From Brucella tritici (GTDB lineage Bacteria; Pseudomonadota; Alphaproteobacteria; Rhizobiales; Rhizobiaceae), in contig NZ_WBWA01000013.1 of NCBI RefSeq assembly GCF_008932295.1, forward strand, positions 1 through 64,000: 64,000 nt of DNA, in the 5' to 3' direction. The position numbers were made by a program, and so were the translations under genes. How positions within the stretch are numbered: position 1 is the first letter of the stretch; each line of letters starts with the position of its first letter. The notes beneath the pieces were generated by a model, which was not told the DNA's origin, made no database searches, and worked only from the letters and a program-made list of their open reading frames with translations. Positions 36,050 to 43,309 of the stretch are shown here, piece by piece.

Positions 36050-36147
36050 AGAGCGCGTTTCGATCTGATTGGATCAGATCGGCGCTCTATCTCTTTGTTT
36101 TGACGCGTATCTTTTCCGAAAACCGTTTCACACTTTTCGGGATGCGC
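36050..36147. repeat. Compound palindromic repeat, copy B
   Basis: Two hairpins in tandem fill the ehuA-enuR gap. The first is AGAGCGC (36050-36056), CGATCTGAT-TGG-ATCAGATCG (36061-36081), GCGCTCT (36082-36088). The second (36105-36147) has CCGAAAA/TTTTCGG around CCGTTTCACAC, the same core as copies A, C and D. It abuts the enuR stop codon and probably works as a shared terminator. Confidence 0.75.
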
Positions 36148-37541
36148 TAAGCGATCGAACCAACATCATAAACGGGCGGCAGTTGGGCAAAGGTTTCACG
36201 GATCGTTTCAAGTGCAGTCTGCAAAGCCGAACGCGAAAGCCGTCCGCCAAGACAGACCCGGATGCCCCCGTTTCCCCGATCCGCACCAGCAACAAAAGGA
36301 TCGGACGGTGTGACTGCAACACCTTTGTTGGCAAGCGCGCGCACCAGCCCATCCTCAGACCAGTTGCGAGGAATTTTCAGCCAGGCACATAGAGAAAGCG
36401 GATTACTGCCTGCCACCAGTGTGCCCAGAATGTCGGTCACTTGCGCCTGACGGGATCTCAACTCGCTACGCTGGATGTCGATAAGTTCCTCAGCCGTACC
36501 ATCTTCGATCCAACGGCTGGCCATTTCTCCCATGAGATTGACGCCGCTCCAGCTTGTTACGCGTAGAATGGATGTAACCCGAATGGAATATTGCGTCGGA
36601 ACAACGAGATAACCCGTACGCAAGCCAGTCATGACCGTCTTGGTAAAGCTGGTCACAAAGAAGCCAAGGTCTGGAAGCAGCTCCGGCATCGAAGGCAGTT
36701 TCTCTTCAAGGATGGGTTTGTAAACCTCGTCCTCGATAACGCAGACGTCATATCGCCGCGCGATTTCTGCGATGGCTATGCGACGCTCGGCCCCCATCAA
36801 ATGGCTGGTCGGATTGCCGAGTGTCGGAATCATTACAAGTGCACGAACGTCTCCAGCTTTGCAGGCGGTTTCGAACGCATCCGGCAAAATGCCTTGTTCG
36901 TCAATCGGGAGCCCGCGCAGGGCAAATCCAAGCACATTGGCAAGACCAATGATGCCATGGTCGGTCAGGCTTTCCGTTAGCACTACCTCCCCCGGCTGAA
37001 CAACCGCGGCGACGGCAAGAAACAGCCCATGTGCGGCACCGTTTGTGATGATAATCCGGCCCGGATCGACATCTACGGATAGACCACGCAGCCACTCCCG
37101 TGCGACCGCGCGATGTCGATCCAGTCCCGCAATCGGACGGCAAGGACGCATGAAGCTTGCATTATCCGACCGGCTCATTTCTTCGAGCAAGCGACGCGAG
37201 GCATTCTCATGCACTTCGGTATAAACCGCCCGAATGATCGACAGGTCGGCTGTCCCGCTGGGATCCCGATCAAGCATGAACCGGTCTGCTCGCTCCGTCA
37301 CTCGATTGCAAACATATGTTCCTCGCCCGACCTCACCGCGCAGATAACCGCGCCGTTCAGCCTCCTTGTAACTGATACTGACTGTCTGCACAGAAAGCCC
37401 GAGCTTGTGAGCCAAATCGCGATGGGTAGGCATGCGCGTGGCGGGCAGAAGAATACCTTTCTCGACATCGTCAACGATTTTGTCCGTCAAAAGTCGGTGC
37501 TTTGTGACACCCTTGCGCATTTCCAACATGGGTTCCCACAT
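36147..37541 (-). CDS. enuR: EnuR, MocR-type PLP regulator of ectoine utilisation
   Basis: A 464-residue GntR-HTH/aminotransferase-fold protein. The winged helix spans residues about 10-75 (LLTDKIVDDVEKGILLPATR, LGLSVQTVSISYKEAERRG). The aminotransferase-like domain has PLP lysine K301 (FVTSFTKTVMTGLRTGYLVV), nearly the residue number reported for EnuR (K302) of Ruegeria. EnuR represses ectoine genes and is induced by pathway intermediates such as N-acetyl-diaminobutyrate or diaminobutyrate. It is convergent with ehuA. Its own promoter region carries repeats (37574-37608). Confidence 0.9.
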   Translation of the reverse strand: MWEPMLEMRKGVTKHRLLTDKIVDDVEKGILLPATRMPTHRDLAHKLGLSVQTVSISYKEAERRGYLRGEVGRGTYVCNRVTERADRFMLDRDPSGTADLSIIRAVYTEVHENASRRLLEEMSRSDNASFMRPCRPIAGLDRHRAVAREWLRGLSVDVDPGRIIITNGAAHGLFLAVAAVVQPGEVVLTESLTDHGIIGLANVLGFALRGLPIDEQGILPDAFETACKAGDVRALVMIPTLGNPTSHLMGAERRIAIAEIARRYDVCVIEDEVYKPILEEKLPSMPELLPDLGFFVTSFTKTVMTGLRTGYLVVPTQYSIRVTSILRVTSWSGVNLMGEMASRWIEDGTAEELIDIQRSELRSRQAQVTDILGTLVAGSNPLSLCAWLKIPRNWSEDGLVRALANKGVAVTPSDPFVAGADRGNGGIRVCLGGRLSRSALQTALETIRETFAQLPPVYDVGSIA

Positions 37542-37573
37542 ACGTCCACTGACTCCATCATGACATATCTATA

Positions 37574-37608
37574 ATTGTCTTATCATACTGGAAATTTATC
37601 ATGACAAT
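37574..37608. promoter_or_regulatory. Candidate autoregulatory site of enuR
   Basis: ATTGTC (37574-37579) and GACAAT (37603-37608) form an inverted pair that encloses two copies of TTATCAT. On the enuR strand these read as direct repeats ATGATAA, resembling the ATGATCC repeats of the ectoine promoter but with 16- instead of 22-base spacing. The rest of the 301-base gap to the LacI gene is A/T-rich and shows nothing else I can support. Confidence 0.35.
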
Positions 37609-37842
37609 CCAGTCAAAACAGCAATTAGGAAGCAGTCATCCTGCCTAACGAGCACAACATCCGAACAACGGAGAATATGCCTCAACGAACGCTGATGTCG
37701 CGCAATGCATTGTGCCCGAAATAGCATCGGAAGATGTCAATATCGCCTCATAAAAGATGACAAGTCCCTCAAAACAAGCTATTGATAGTTAAAGTGAATT
37801 CTATCGTTCACCTATATAAATCGCTCATCGTCGCCGGATGAA

Positions 37843-38883
37843 ATGCGCATGAATGAAAAACGGAGCTCACAGGCTTCCAAGCCGCAAAATCCAACCAAAT
37901 CATTCCTTGAGAATGAACGTCCGACACTGAAGACAATTGCATTCATGACCGGCCTTGGCGTGACCACGGTTTCCCGTGCCTTGAAGGATGCACCAGAAAT
38001 TGGTTTGGAAACGCGGAAACGCGTACAATTGATCGCCCGACAGATCGGCTATCGTCCCAATCGTGCGGGTGTGCGTCTTCGAACAGGTAAGACAAATGTC
38101 ATTGCGCTGGTCCTGAATACACAGGACGAGATCATGGGTTTCACCAGTCAGGTCATTCATGGCGTCGCCGATGTTCTAGCTGAAACACAATACCATCTCA
38201 TTCTCACGCCCTATTTTCATTCGAAGGCGTCGATCGAGCCGATCCGCTACATCGTGGAAACGGGTTCAGCCGACGGCATTATTTTCTCGCGTACAGAACC
38301 GGACGATCAGCGAGTCCATTTTCTGACGGAACATGATTTTCCTTTCGCCACCCATGGTCGTACTGATACGGGCATTGAGCACCCTTTTCACGACTTTGAT
38401 AATTTCAATTTCTCGCTGGATATGGTCGGTAAACTATCATCGCGTGGACGAAAGCGGCTCGCTTTGCTGACTCCACCGGCCCATCTCACCTATTTCCGGC
38501 ATATGGTGGGCGGGTTTTATGAAGGACTTCTTGCCTTTCACTGTAGCGGGTCGCCCCTTGAAGGTGTTGATCTCGATACGCCGCTTGAGGAGTTGCGGCG
38601 GCATATTGCTCAATTGATGAAAAGACCTGATCGACCGGATGGTATCATCTGTTCCGGTAGTGCGGCTGCGTTGGCAATCGTTGCAGGCGTCGAAGATGCC
38701 GGATTGAACATTGGCAATGAGGTCGATGTCGCAGCCAAACAATCAACGCAGATTCTGCATTGGTTTCGACCAGGGCTGATCGTCGTTGAAGAGAGTTTCA
38801 AGCTCGCCGGGCAACAGCTCGGTAAAGCCATTCTTGGCCGGATCAACGGCGTCGATGTCAGGTCTTTGCAGACCATCGGGTAA
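37843..38883 (+). CDS. LacI family transcriptional regulator
   Basis: A 346-residue repressor. The HTH is at about residues 29-55 (TLKTIAFMTGLGVTTVSRAL), followed by the hinge IARQIGYRPNRAGVRLRTGK. A periplasmic-binding-protein-like domain follows (VIALVLNTQDEIMGF, GSADGIIFSRTEPDDQ, RLALLTPPAHLTYF). It appears intact. ATG at 37849 is an alternative start. It is convergent with the broken oxidoreductase/binding-protein remnants. The CTGTAACGTTACAG-type palindromes upstream of those remnants are its probable operators, so it may have outlived its operon. Confidence 0.88.
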   Translation: MRMNEKRSSQASKPQNPTKSFLENERPTLKTIAFMTGLGVTTVSRALKDAPEIGLETRKRVQLIARQIGYRPNRAGVRLRTGKTNVIALVLNTQDEIMGFTSQVIHGVADVLAETQYHLILTPYFHSKASIEPIRYIVETGSADGIIFSRTEPDDQRVHFLTEHDFPFATHGRTDTGIEHPFHDFDNFNFSLDMVGKLSSRGRKRLALLTPPAHLTYFRHMVGGFYEGLLAFHCSGSPLEGVDLDTPLEELRRHIAQLMKRPDRPDGIICSGSAAALAIVAGVEDAGLNIGNEVDVAAKQSTQILHWFRPGLIVVEESFKLAGQQLGKAILGRINGVDVRSLQTIG

Positions 38884-38891
38884 GAATAGGC

Positions 38892-38929
38892 GGAGGCCAC
38901 TCCGACCCCGTAGAACCGGAATAGCCTCC
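38892..38929. terminator. Convergent hairpin after the LacI gene
   Basis: GGAGGC (38892-38897) pairs with GCCTCC (38924-38929), with an inner TCCG/CGGA stem. It lies between the LacI gene and the end of the oxidoreductase pseudogene. No T-run. Confidence 0.5.
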
Positions 38930-38955
38930 TATCGCTCGGGAGGAGCGATGCAAAG

Positions 38956-40118
38956 TCAGTTTGCCACCCGATTCTTTCCGTTTTCTGCTGGCCGCAGCAA
39001 AGCTTCTGCTGCCGCAATGTTGAGTGCTTCCGGGCGCGTGCAGCGCGTTTCGATGTCGATAAAACGCCTTTCTTCACCAGATCTTAGCACAGCCAGCATG
39101 ACATCGACCCCATGCAGTGCGCGTTCCAGCGAACAACGCATATCACGGCCATCCAGAATAGCAGCCGCCATATCTGCCAAACCAGCTGTTCTATAGTTAG
39201 CCATCATACCTTGAGAATGCTGTTCATTGGCAATTCCAAAGGGGTGCTCCCAATTACCAACTGGTTCAGCTGGCTTGCCCGGCTTCGTCAGTTGAACCTC
39301 TCCACCAAAGAAATTGGGATCCGGCAGATAGAGCGATCCTTCGGTGCCATACAACTCCATGTTCGCATGGCGATGCGCCCAGACATCCCAACTCGCTGAA
39401 AGCGTTATTGTGGCCCCCTGCTCGAACTCCAGCAATGCGTGAATGGTCGTCGGCGTCTCCACTGGAATGGTTTCGCCCTTGCGTGGTTCCGAGCTGATCA
39501 TTCGCGTTGGTGTAGCCGCCGAGGTCAAAGCTGCGACGCGCTTTACAGGGCCAATCAGATTAACGAGATTGGCGATGTAATAGGGCCCTAGATCAAGGAT
39601 CGGTCCACCACCCTGTCGAAAGAAAAAGTCGGGGTTCGGATGCCAATGTTCCATGCCATGGCTCATGACATGGCATGTACCTGACGTAATGCGCCCGACA
39701 TTACCGCTATCGATTTCGCGCCGCGCCAACTGGTGCGCTCCGCCCAGAAACGTATCCGGCGCGCAACCTACTTTGAGATTGCGGCCATCGGCAAGCGCTT
39801 TCAGTTCCAGGCCCTGTTCCATCGAGAGAACCAGAGGTTTTTCCGAATAAGCATGTTTGCCTGCAGTCAGAATTTTCTTTGTGACAGCATAATGAGCATC
39901 GGGAACCGTAAGGTTGACGATGATATCGATGTCGTCGTTCAGAAGCAGTTCATCGATAGTCTGTGGTTTAACACCAAACTCTTCCGCACGCGCTTTTGCT
40001 GCGGCAGGATTGATATCGGCACATGCCCTTATTTCGATACCTCGAAACAACGGAGACAGCCGTAGATAGGTAGCAGATATATTACCGCAACCGATAATGC
40101 CGACACCAAGTGTCTTGG
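38956..40118 (-). pseudogene. Gfo/Idh/MocA oxidoreductase lacking a usable start
   Basis: About 385 codons are open and read as a complete NAD-dependent sugar dehydrogenase. The Rossmann segment TLGVGIIGCGNISATYLRLS is encoded from about 40118, followed by EIRACADINPAAAK, AYSEKPLVLS and HWHPNPDFFFRQGGGPILDL. The first start codon in this frame is TTG at 40050, which would remove the whole nucleotide-binding GIGCGN loop. Just upstream the frame runs into a truncated sugar-binding-protein gene. An ATG at 40133 lies in another frame; one added base would connect it. I read it as a gene broken by a deletion and/or a one-base frameshift. Confidence 0.75.
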
Positions 40119-40130
40119 TCTGTTGGTTTC

Positions 40131-40448
40131 CATGCGGAACTGAACCAGCTCTTCGGCCTGCCGTCCGTGATTGAGCTGGGTTGCGCCCATCGGATTACCA
40201 CCGAGAATACGGCTGATAATGATCGGTCGCGCGGTAGACCCGCTACCGGCAATCGCTCCATCGACCCACTTGTCGCCACCGAGTGCATCATATTTTTCAG
40301 CGAGAACTTTGACCGCCGCAGCCTCACCGCCAGATGTCCACCAATGCGTAACTTCAAGATTGGCCGACGAAGCTGTATCTGCCATTGTCAACGCTGTCAT
40401 AACCAGACAAGCGGATGCGGCGAGAAGCTTTGCTCTTTCAATTAACAT
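40131..40448 (-). pseudogene. Truncated sugar ABC transporter substrate-binding protein
   Basis: ATG at 40448 follows GGGAGG at seven bases. The frame encodes a signal peptide (ERAKLLAASACLVMTALTMA, cleaved near SSA) and the N-terminus of a glucose/mannose-type binding protein (NLEVTHWWTSGGEAAAVKVL, then STARPIIISRILGGNPMGAT). After about 103 residues (HGRQAEELVQ) family similarity stops abruptly near 40140. The frame then runs out of phase through the oxidoreductase to a stop at 40029. A full protein would be about 420 residues. The missing part and the usual permease genes indicate an internal deletion. Confidence 0.8.
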
Positions 40449-40463
40449 TTCATATCCTCCCAA

Positions 40464-40481
40464 ATCTGAAACGTTACAGAT
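40464..40481. promoter_or_regulatory. LacI-type operator, proximal
   Basis: ATCTGAAACGTTACAGAT, a palindrome with one mismatch pair and a central CG. It sits 16 bases upstream of the truncated binding-protein start codon, next to its ribosome-binding site. Confidence 0.7.
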
Positions 40482-40661
40482 ATGGTATTCGAAACAATCT
40501 CTCTTGCAAGTATTTAATTTCCAACGGACAGAATTCAACGCTTGCGTGGAGATTAACTAATTGAATCTCCCTTATTTTTCCTTGATATATTTTTGCTTGT
40601 GAGAGCATCAGCCTGTGTTTTTCCTCATGACCAACTCAGCATAGAACACACATTTAGAAAG

Positions 40662-40681
40662 AATCTGTAACGTTACAGATT
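40662..40681. promoter_or_regulatory. LacI-type operator, distal
   Basis: AATCTGTAACGTTACAGATT is a perfect 20-bp palindrome whose centre is 199 bp from that of the proximal site. Two such sites at this distance could support DNA looping by the LacI protein of 37843-38883. The stretch between them is A/T-rich and holds no gene. Confidence 0.75.
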
Positions 40682-40698
40682 GCGTAAGCCGCAAACAA

Positions 40699-40724
40699 AA
40701 AGGACGCCCGCGAGGACGTCCTTT
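40699..40724 (-). terminator. Terminator of the formaldehyde dehydrogenase gene
   Basis: AAAGGACG (40699-40706) pairs with CGTCCTTT (40717-40724). On the minus strand a T-run (TTTTTGTTTGC) follows the stem. Confidence 0.8.
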
Positions 40725-40746
40725 CGCTTTTCGAAATAGACTTAAA

Positions 40747-41937
40747 TCAGGCAGCCTTATTCAAAAGGCCATGCGGATCGAGCACGAATTTCTTCGCAGC
40801 ACCCTGATCGAAGCTTTCATAGCCCTTCGCTGCATCCTCAAGTGAAATGACCTGAGCGTTTACGATTTCGGCGATGTTCAAGCGCCCATGAAGGATCGCT
40901 TGCATCAACTGATGATTATACTTCAAAACGGGGGTCTGTCCGGTATGGAACGACTGCGCCTTGGCCCAACCGAGGCCGAACCGCAGCGAAAGACTACCTT
41001 GTTTCGCAGCGTTATCGACGGCGCCCGGATCTTCGGTGACATAAAGTCCCGGAATACCGATTGCCCCGGCTGGACGAGTTATCTCCATCATCTGGTTCAA
41101 CACGATTGCCGGTTGCTCACCGCCACTATGTCCCCGCGCCTCGAAACCGACGGCATCGATCGCGCTGTCGACTTCATTGCTGCCTGTGACCTCAGCAATC
41201 ATATCGCCAAGGCGGTCGCTTGCCGAAAGATCGATAGGTTCGAAGCCAACTTTTCGAGCGTGATCGAGGCGCTCTTTGTTGAAATCGCCAATCATGACAA
41301 CCGCAGCGCCCAGAATACGTGCTGAAGCAGCAGCGGCAAGACCGACCGGTCCCGCGCCTGCGACATACACAACGGAACCAACCCCGACGCCGGCCTTGAC
41401 CGCGCCATGGAAGCCCGTCGGCAGGATGTCGGAAAGCATGGTCAAGTCGCGGATTTTTTCCATCGCCTGTTCACGATCAGGAAACTTGAGCAGATTGAAA
41501 TCAGCGTAGGGCACCATGACGTAGCGTGCCTGCCCGCCAATCCACCCGCCCATGTCAACATATCCATAGGCGCCACCAGCACGCGATGGATTGACCGTCA
41601 GGCAGACACCAGTGTCCTGGGATTTACAGCAGCGGCAGCGTCCACAAGCAACGTTAAACGGCACCGAGACGATATCGCCCACGTCGAGCATCTCGACATC
41701 GCTGCCCTTCTCTATGATTTCGCCCGTGATTTCATGACCCAACACAAGGCCGGGCATCGCAGTGGTGCGTCCTCGAACCATATGCTGGTCGGAACCACAA
41801 ATATTGGTCGAGATCACCTTCAGTATGACGGCATGCCCCAGCTTCCTCCCATCAGGTGCCGCCAACGCTGGATCTTCAATATCGCGTACTTCGACTGTCC
41901 CGGGCCGCAAATAAACGACACCACGGTTCTTGCTCAT
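40747..41937 (-). CDS. fdhA: Formaldehyde dehydrogenase, glutathione-independent (zinc ADH family)
   Basis: A 396-residue zinc alcohol dehydrogenase of the Pseudomonas putida FdhA type. Catalytic zinc: STNICGSDQHM and GHEITGEI. Structural zinc: FNVACGRCRCCKSQDTGVC. NAD-binding: VVYVAGAGPVGLAAA, followed by VEDAx-type strand GDFNKERLDHAR. The extra loop region (GGEQPAIVLNQMMEITRPAG) is typical of this group, which holds NAD tightly and dismutates formaldehyde. GGAGGAGG before ATG 41937 sets the start. It is monocistronic, and 41938-42116 holds no gene. Confidence 0.88.
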   Translation of the reverse strand: MSKNRGVVYLRPGTVEVRDIEDPALAAPDGRKLGHAVILKVISTNICGSDQHMVRGRTTAMPGLVLGHEITGEIIEKGSDVEMLDVGDIVSVPFNVACGRCRCCKSQDTGVCLTVNPSRAGGAYGYVDMGGWIGGQARYVMVPYADFNLLKFPDREQAMEKIRDLTMLSDILPTGFHGAVKAGVGVGSVVYVAGAGPVGLAAAASARILGAAVVMIGDFNKERLDHARKVGFEPIDLSASDRLGDMIAEVTGSNEVDSAIDAVGFEARGHSGGEQPAIVLNQMMEITRPAGAIGIPGLYVTEDPGAVDNAAKQGSLSLRFGLGWAKAQSFHTGQTPVLKYNHQLMQAILHGRLNIAEIVNAQVISLEDAAKGYESFDQGAAKKFVLDPHGLLNKAA

Positions 41938-42116
41938 GTCTACCTCCTCCAGGTCGAACAACACTGACAGATTTCAAGCAATGCAATGATCGATAGTTTC
42001 CGGGCATGAATTGAAAATGCCCGTTTCACGGAGGTTACAGACTGACAGCGAGCTGTTCAGTCTCAATCGCGACACGTCTCATTCAAATTGACCGTGGGAG
42101 AATGAAGGTCGCACCG

Positions 42117-42995
42117 TCAATATACAGAAGGCTTCACGTTCTCCCCACCTTCATCAAAAATGAAAGCAGAGCCGACTATGCGCACGTTGCGGTCGGTTAT
42201 GGGTGCGAAAGACGCAGTTGAAACACTGACAACATCGTTACGCGCGGGACGCGTATCCGGCATGGGAACAACCACATTCTTGAGTGCTCGACCGCCTCTG
42301 TTATTGGCGCGCAACTCGCTGATCTTGCCGATATAGCCAGCCCAATCACATTTCTGGAATTCGCTGCTACCCTGATAATTGTAGGCAGTGGGCAACTCGA
42401 TATAGGGTTTGCCATTCGAGACTGACACCATATCGGCTGTCTCACCGTTCGGGTCGTTCAGAACATAGAGATCGACATTCTGCCCCTGACAGATGAACCG
42501 GCATTGTGCCATCGTTTCCGCCACATTGTCAGATTTCTGAAATTGAGAATGCGGGGTGGGAAACAGATAGCCATCCGACAAACGAACACAGTAAGTCAAA
42601 GCGCCTTTGATGCCGTTCGGCACCCATGGTTTGCTGTTCGTTGCAACCGCCGACATCTTTGGTCGATCAAGCTTCACCTTTGTGGTTTGACTGGCACCGG
42701 GCTGCTCACCACAAGAACGGGAAGAAAGCGAACTGGACGAAAGCTGCCGCTGTATTTCAGCTATTCGCTGCGAAAGATCGCGACAAGGATTGAAAAAACC
42801 ACCGCGCTCGTCCCCGCCCTTGCAACCTCGACTGCGTTCCAGCGCGCGCAGTGCCGAAAGCTGGCGCTGCGTCATCATATCCGCAGCACCGGCTGCTCGC
42901 GTACAAGACGCGGCAGCCAATTGCGGAAAACAAAGCAGTCCAGTCAAAAGAAGCAAGGCGAAAGATTTTGCCACCACAACACCTTTGAAACCCAT
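42117..42995 (-). CDS. DUF2865-type secreted protein
   Basis: A 292-residue exported protein of unknown function. Signal peptide: SFALLLLTGLLCFPQLAAAS. Six or more Cys residues follow. The conserved block YCVRLSDGYLFPTPHSQFQ, QCRFICQGQNVDLYVLNDP and KPYIELPTAYNYQGSSEFQK matches a rhizobial family I know as DUF2865. No enzyme motif is seen. It follows the small HTH gene by 12 bases, so it may be co-transcribed with it and the autotransporter. Confidence 0.72.
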   Translation of the reverse strand: MGFKGVVVAKSFALLLLTGLLCFPQLAAASCTRAAGAADMMTQRQLSALRALERSRGCKGGDERGGFFNPCRDLSQRIAEIQRQLSSSSLSSRSCGEQPGASQTTKVKLDRPKMSAVATNSKPWVPNGIKGALTYCVRLSDGYLFPTPHSQFQKSDNVAETMAQCRFICQGQNVDLYVLNDPNGETADMVSVSNGKPYIELPTAYNYQGSSEFQKCDWAGYIGKISELRANNRGGRALKNVVVPMPDTRPARNDVVSVSTASFAPITDRNVRIVGSAFIFDEGGENVKPSVY

Positions 42996-43007
42996 AACTT
43001 TTGATGA

Positions 43008-43256
43008 TTACCTCACCGACAAGAGCTGTCGAGGTGCTTCCAATTCTGAACCTTCGCGTTTGGAGTTCAGCACTTCATCAGGATTCATTTCTGATACCAG
43101 AGCAGCTAATGCCAACCGCAGATAGAGAGGCGCGTCTGTGCGATCTATCGCCTTCAGCGCAACTCGCGAGATACCGAGAGAGTGCGCCAACTCTTGCTCG
43201 GAAGTGTTCAGGGATGCACATATTCTCGCGAGCTTTTCGTATGCACGTCTACCCAT
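43008..43256 (-). CDS. Small HTH-domain protein
   Basis: An 82-residue protein whose centre reads like a helix-turn-helix (ARICASLNTSEQELAHSLGI, SRVALKAIDR). I choose the ATG at 43256 because GGAGGG lies upstream; the longer frame to 43346 would overlap the autotransporter gene's end. No metal or ligand site is visible. Its position after the autotransporter and 12 bases before the DUF2865 gene suggests a local regulator, but this is inference. Confidence 0.6.
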   Translation of the reverse strand: MGRRAYEKLARICASLNTSEQELAHSLGISRVALKAIDRTDAPLYLRLALAALVSEMNPDEVLNSKREGSELEAPRQLLSVR

Positions 43257-43309
43257 TGTCGTTGTTCCCTCCTCTGAAATCTGGCGATTGATTTCGATCA
43301 CCATTGTTT

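Noticed and set aside
40100-40160. A transposon or insertion sequence causing the operon break
   Set aside because: No terminal inverted repeats, target duplication or transposase fragment is visible around the junction.
40029-40538. Taking the 169-codon frame as an intact small binding protein
   Set aside because: The last 35 codons are out-of-frame oxidoreductase sequence, and the first 30 precede the real ATG with its ribosome-binding site. Only a truncated N-terminus is genuine.
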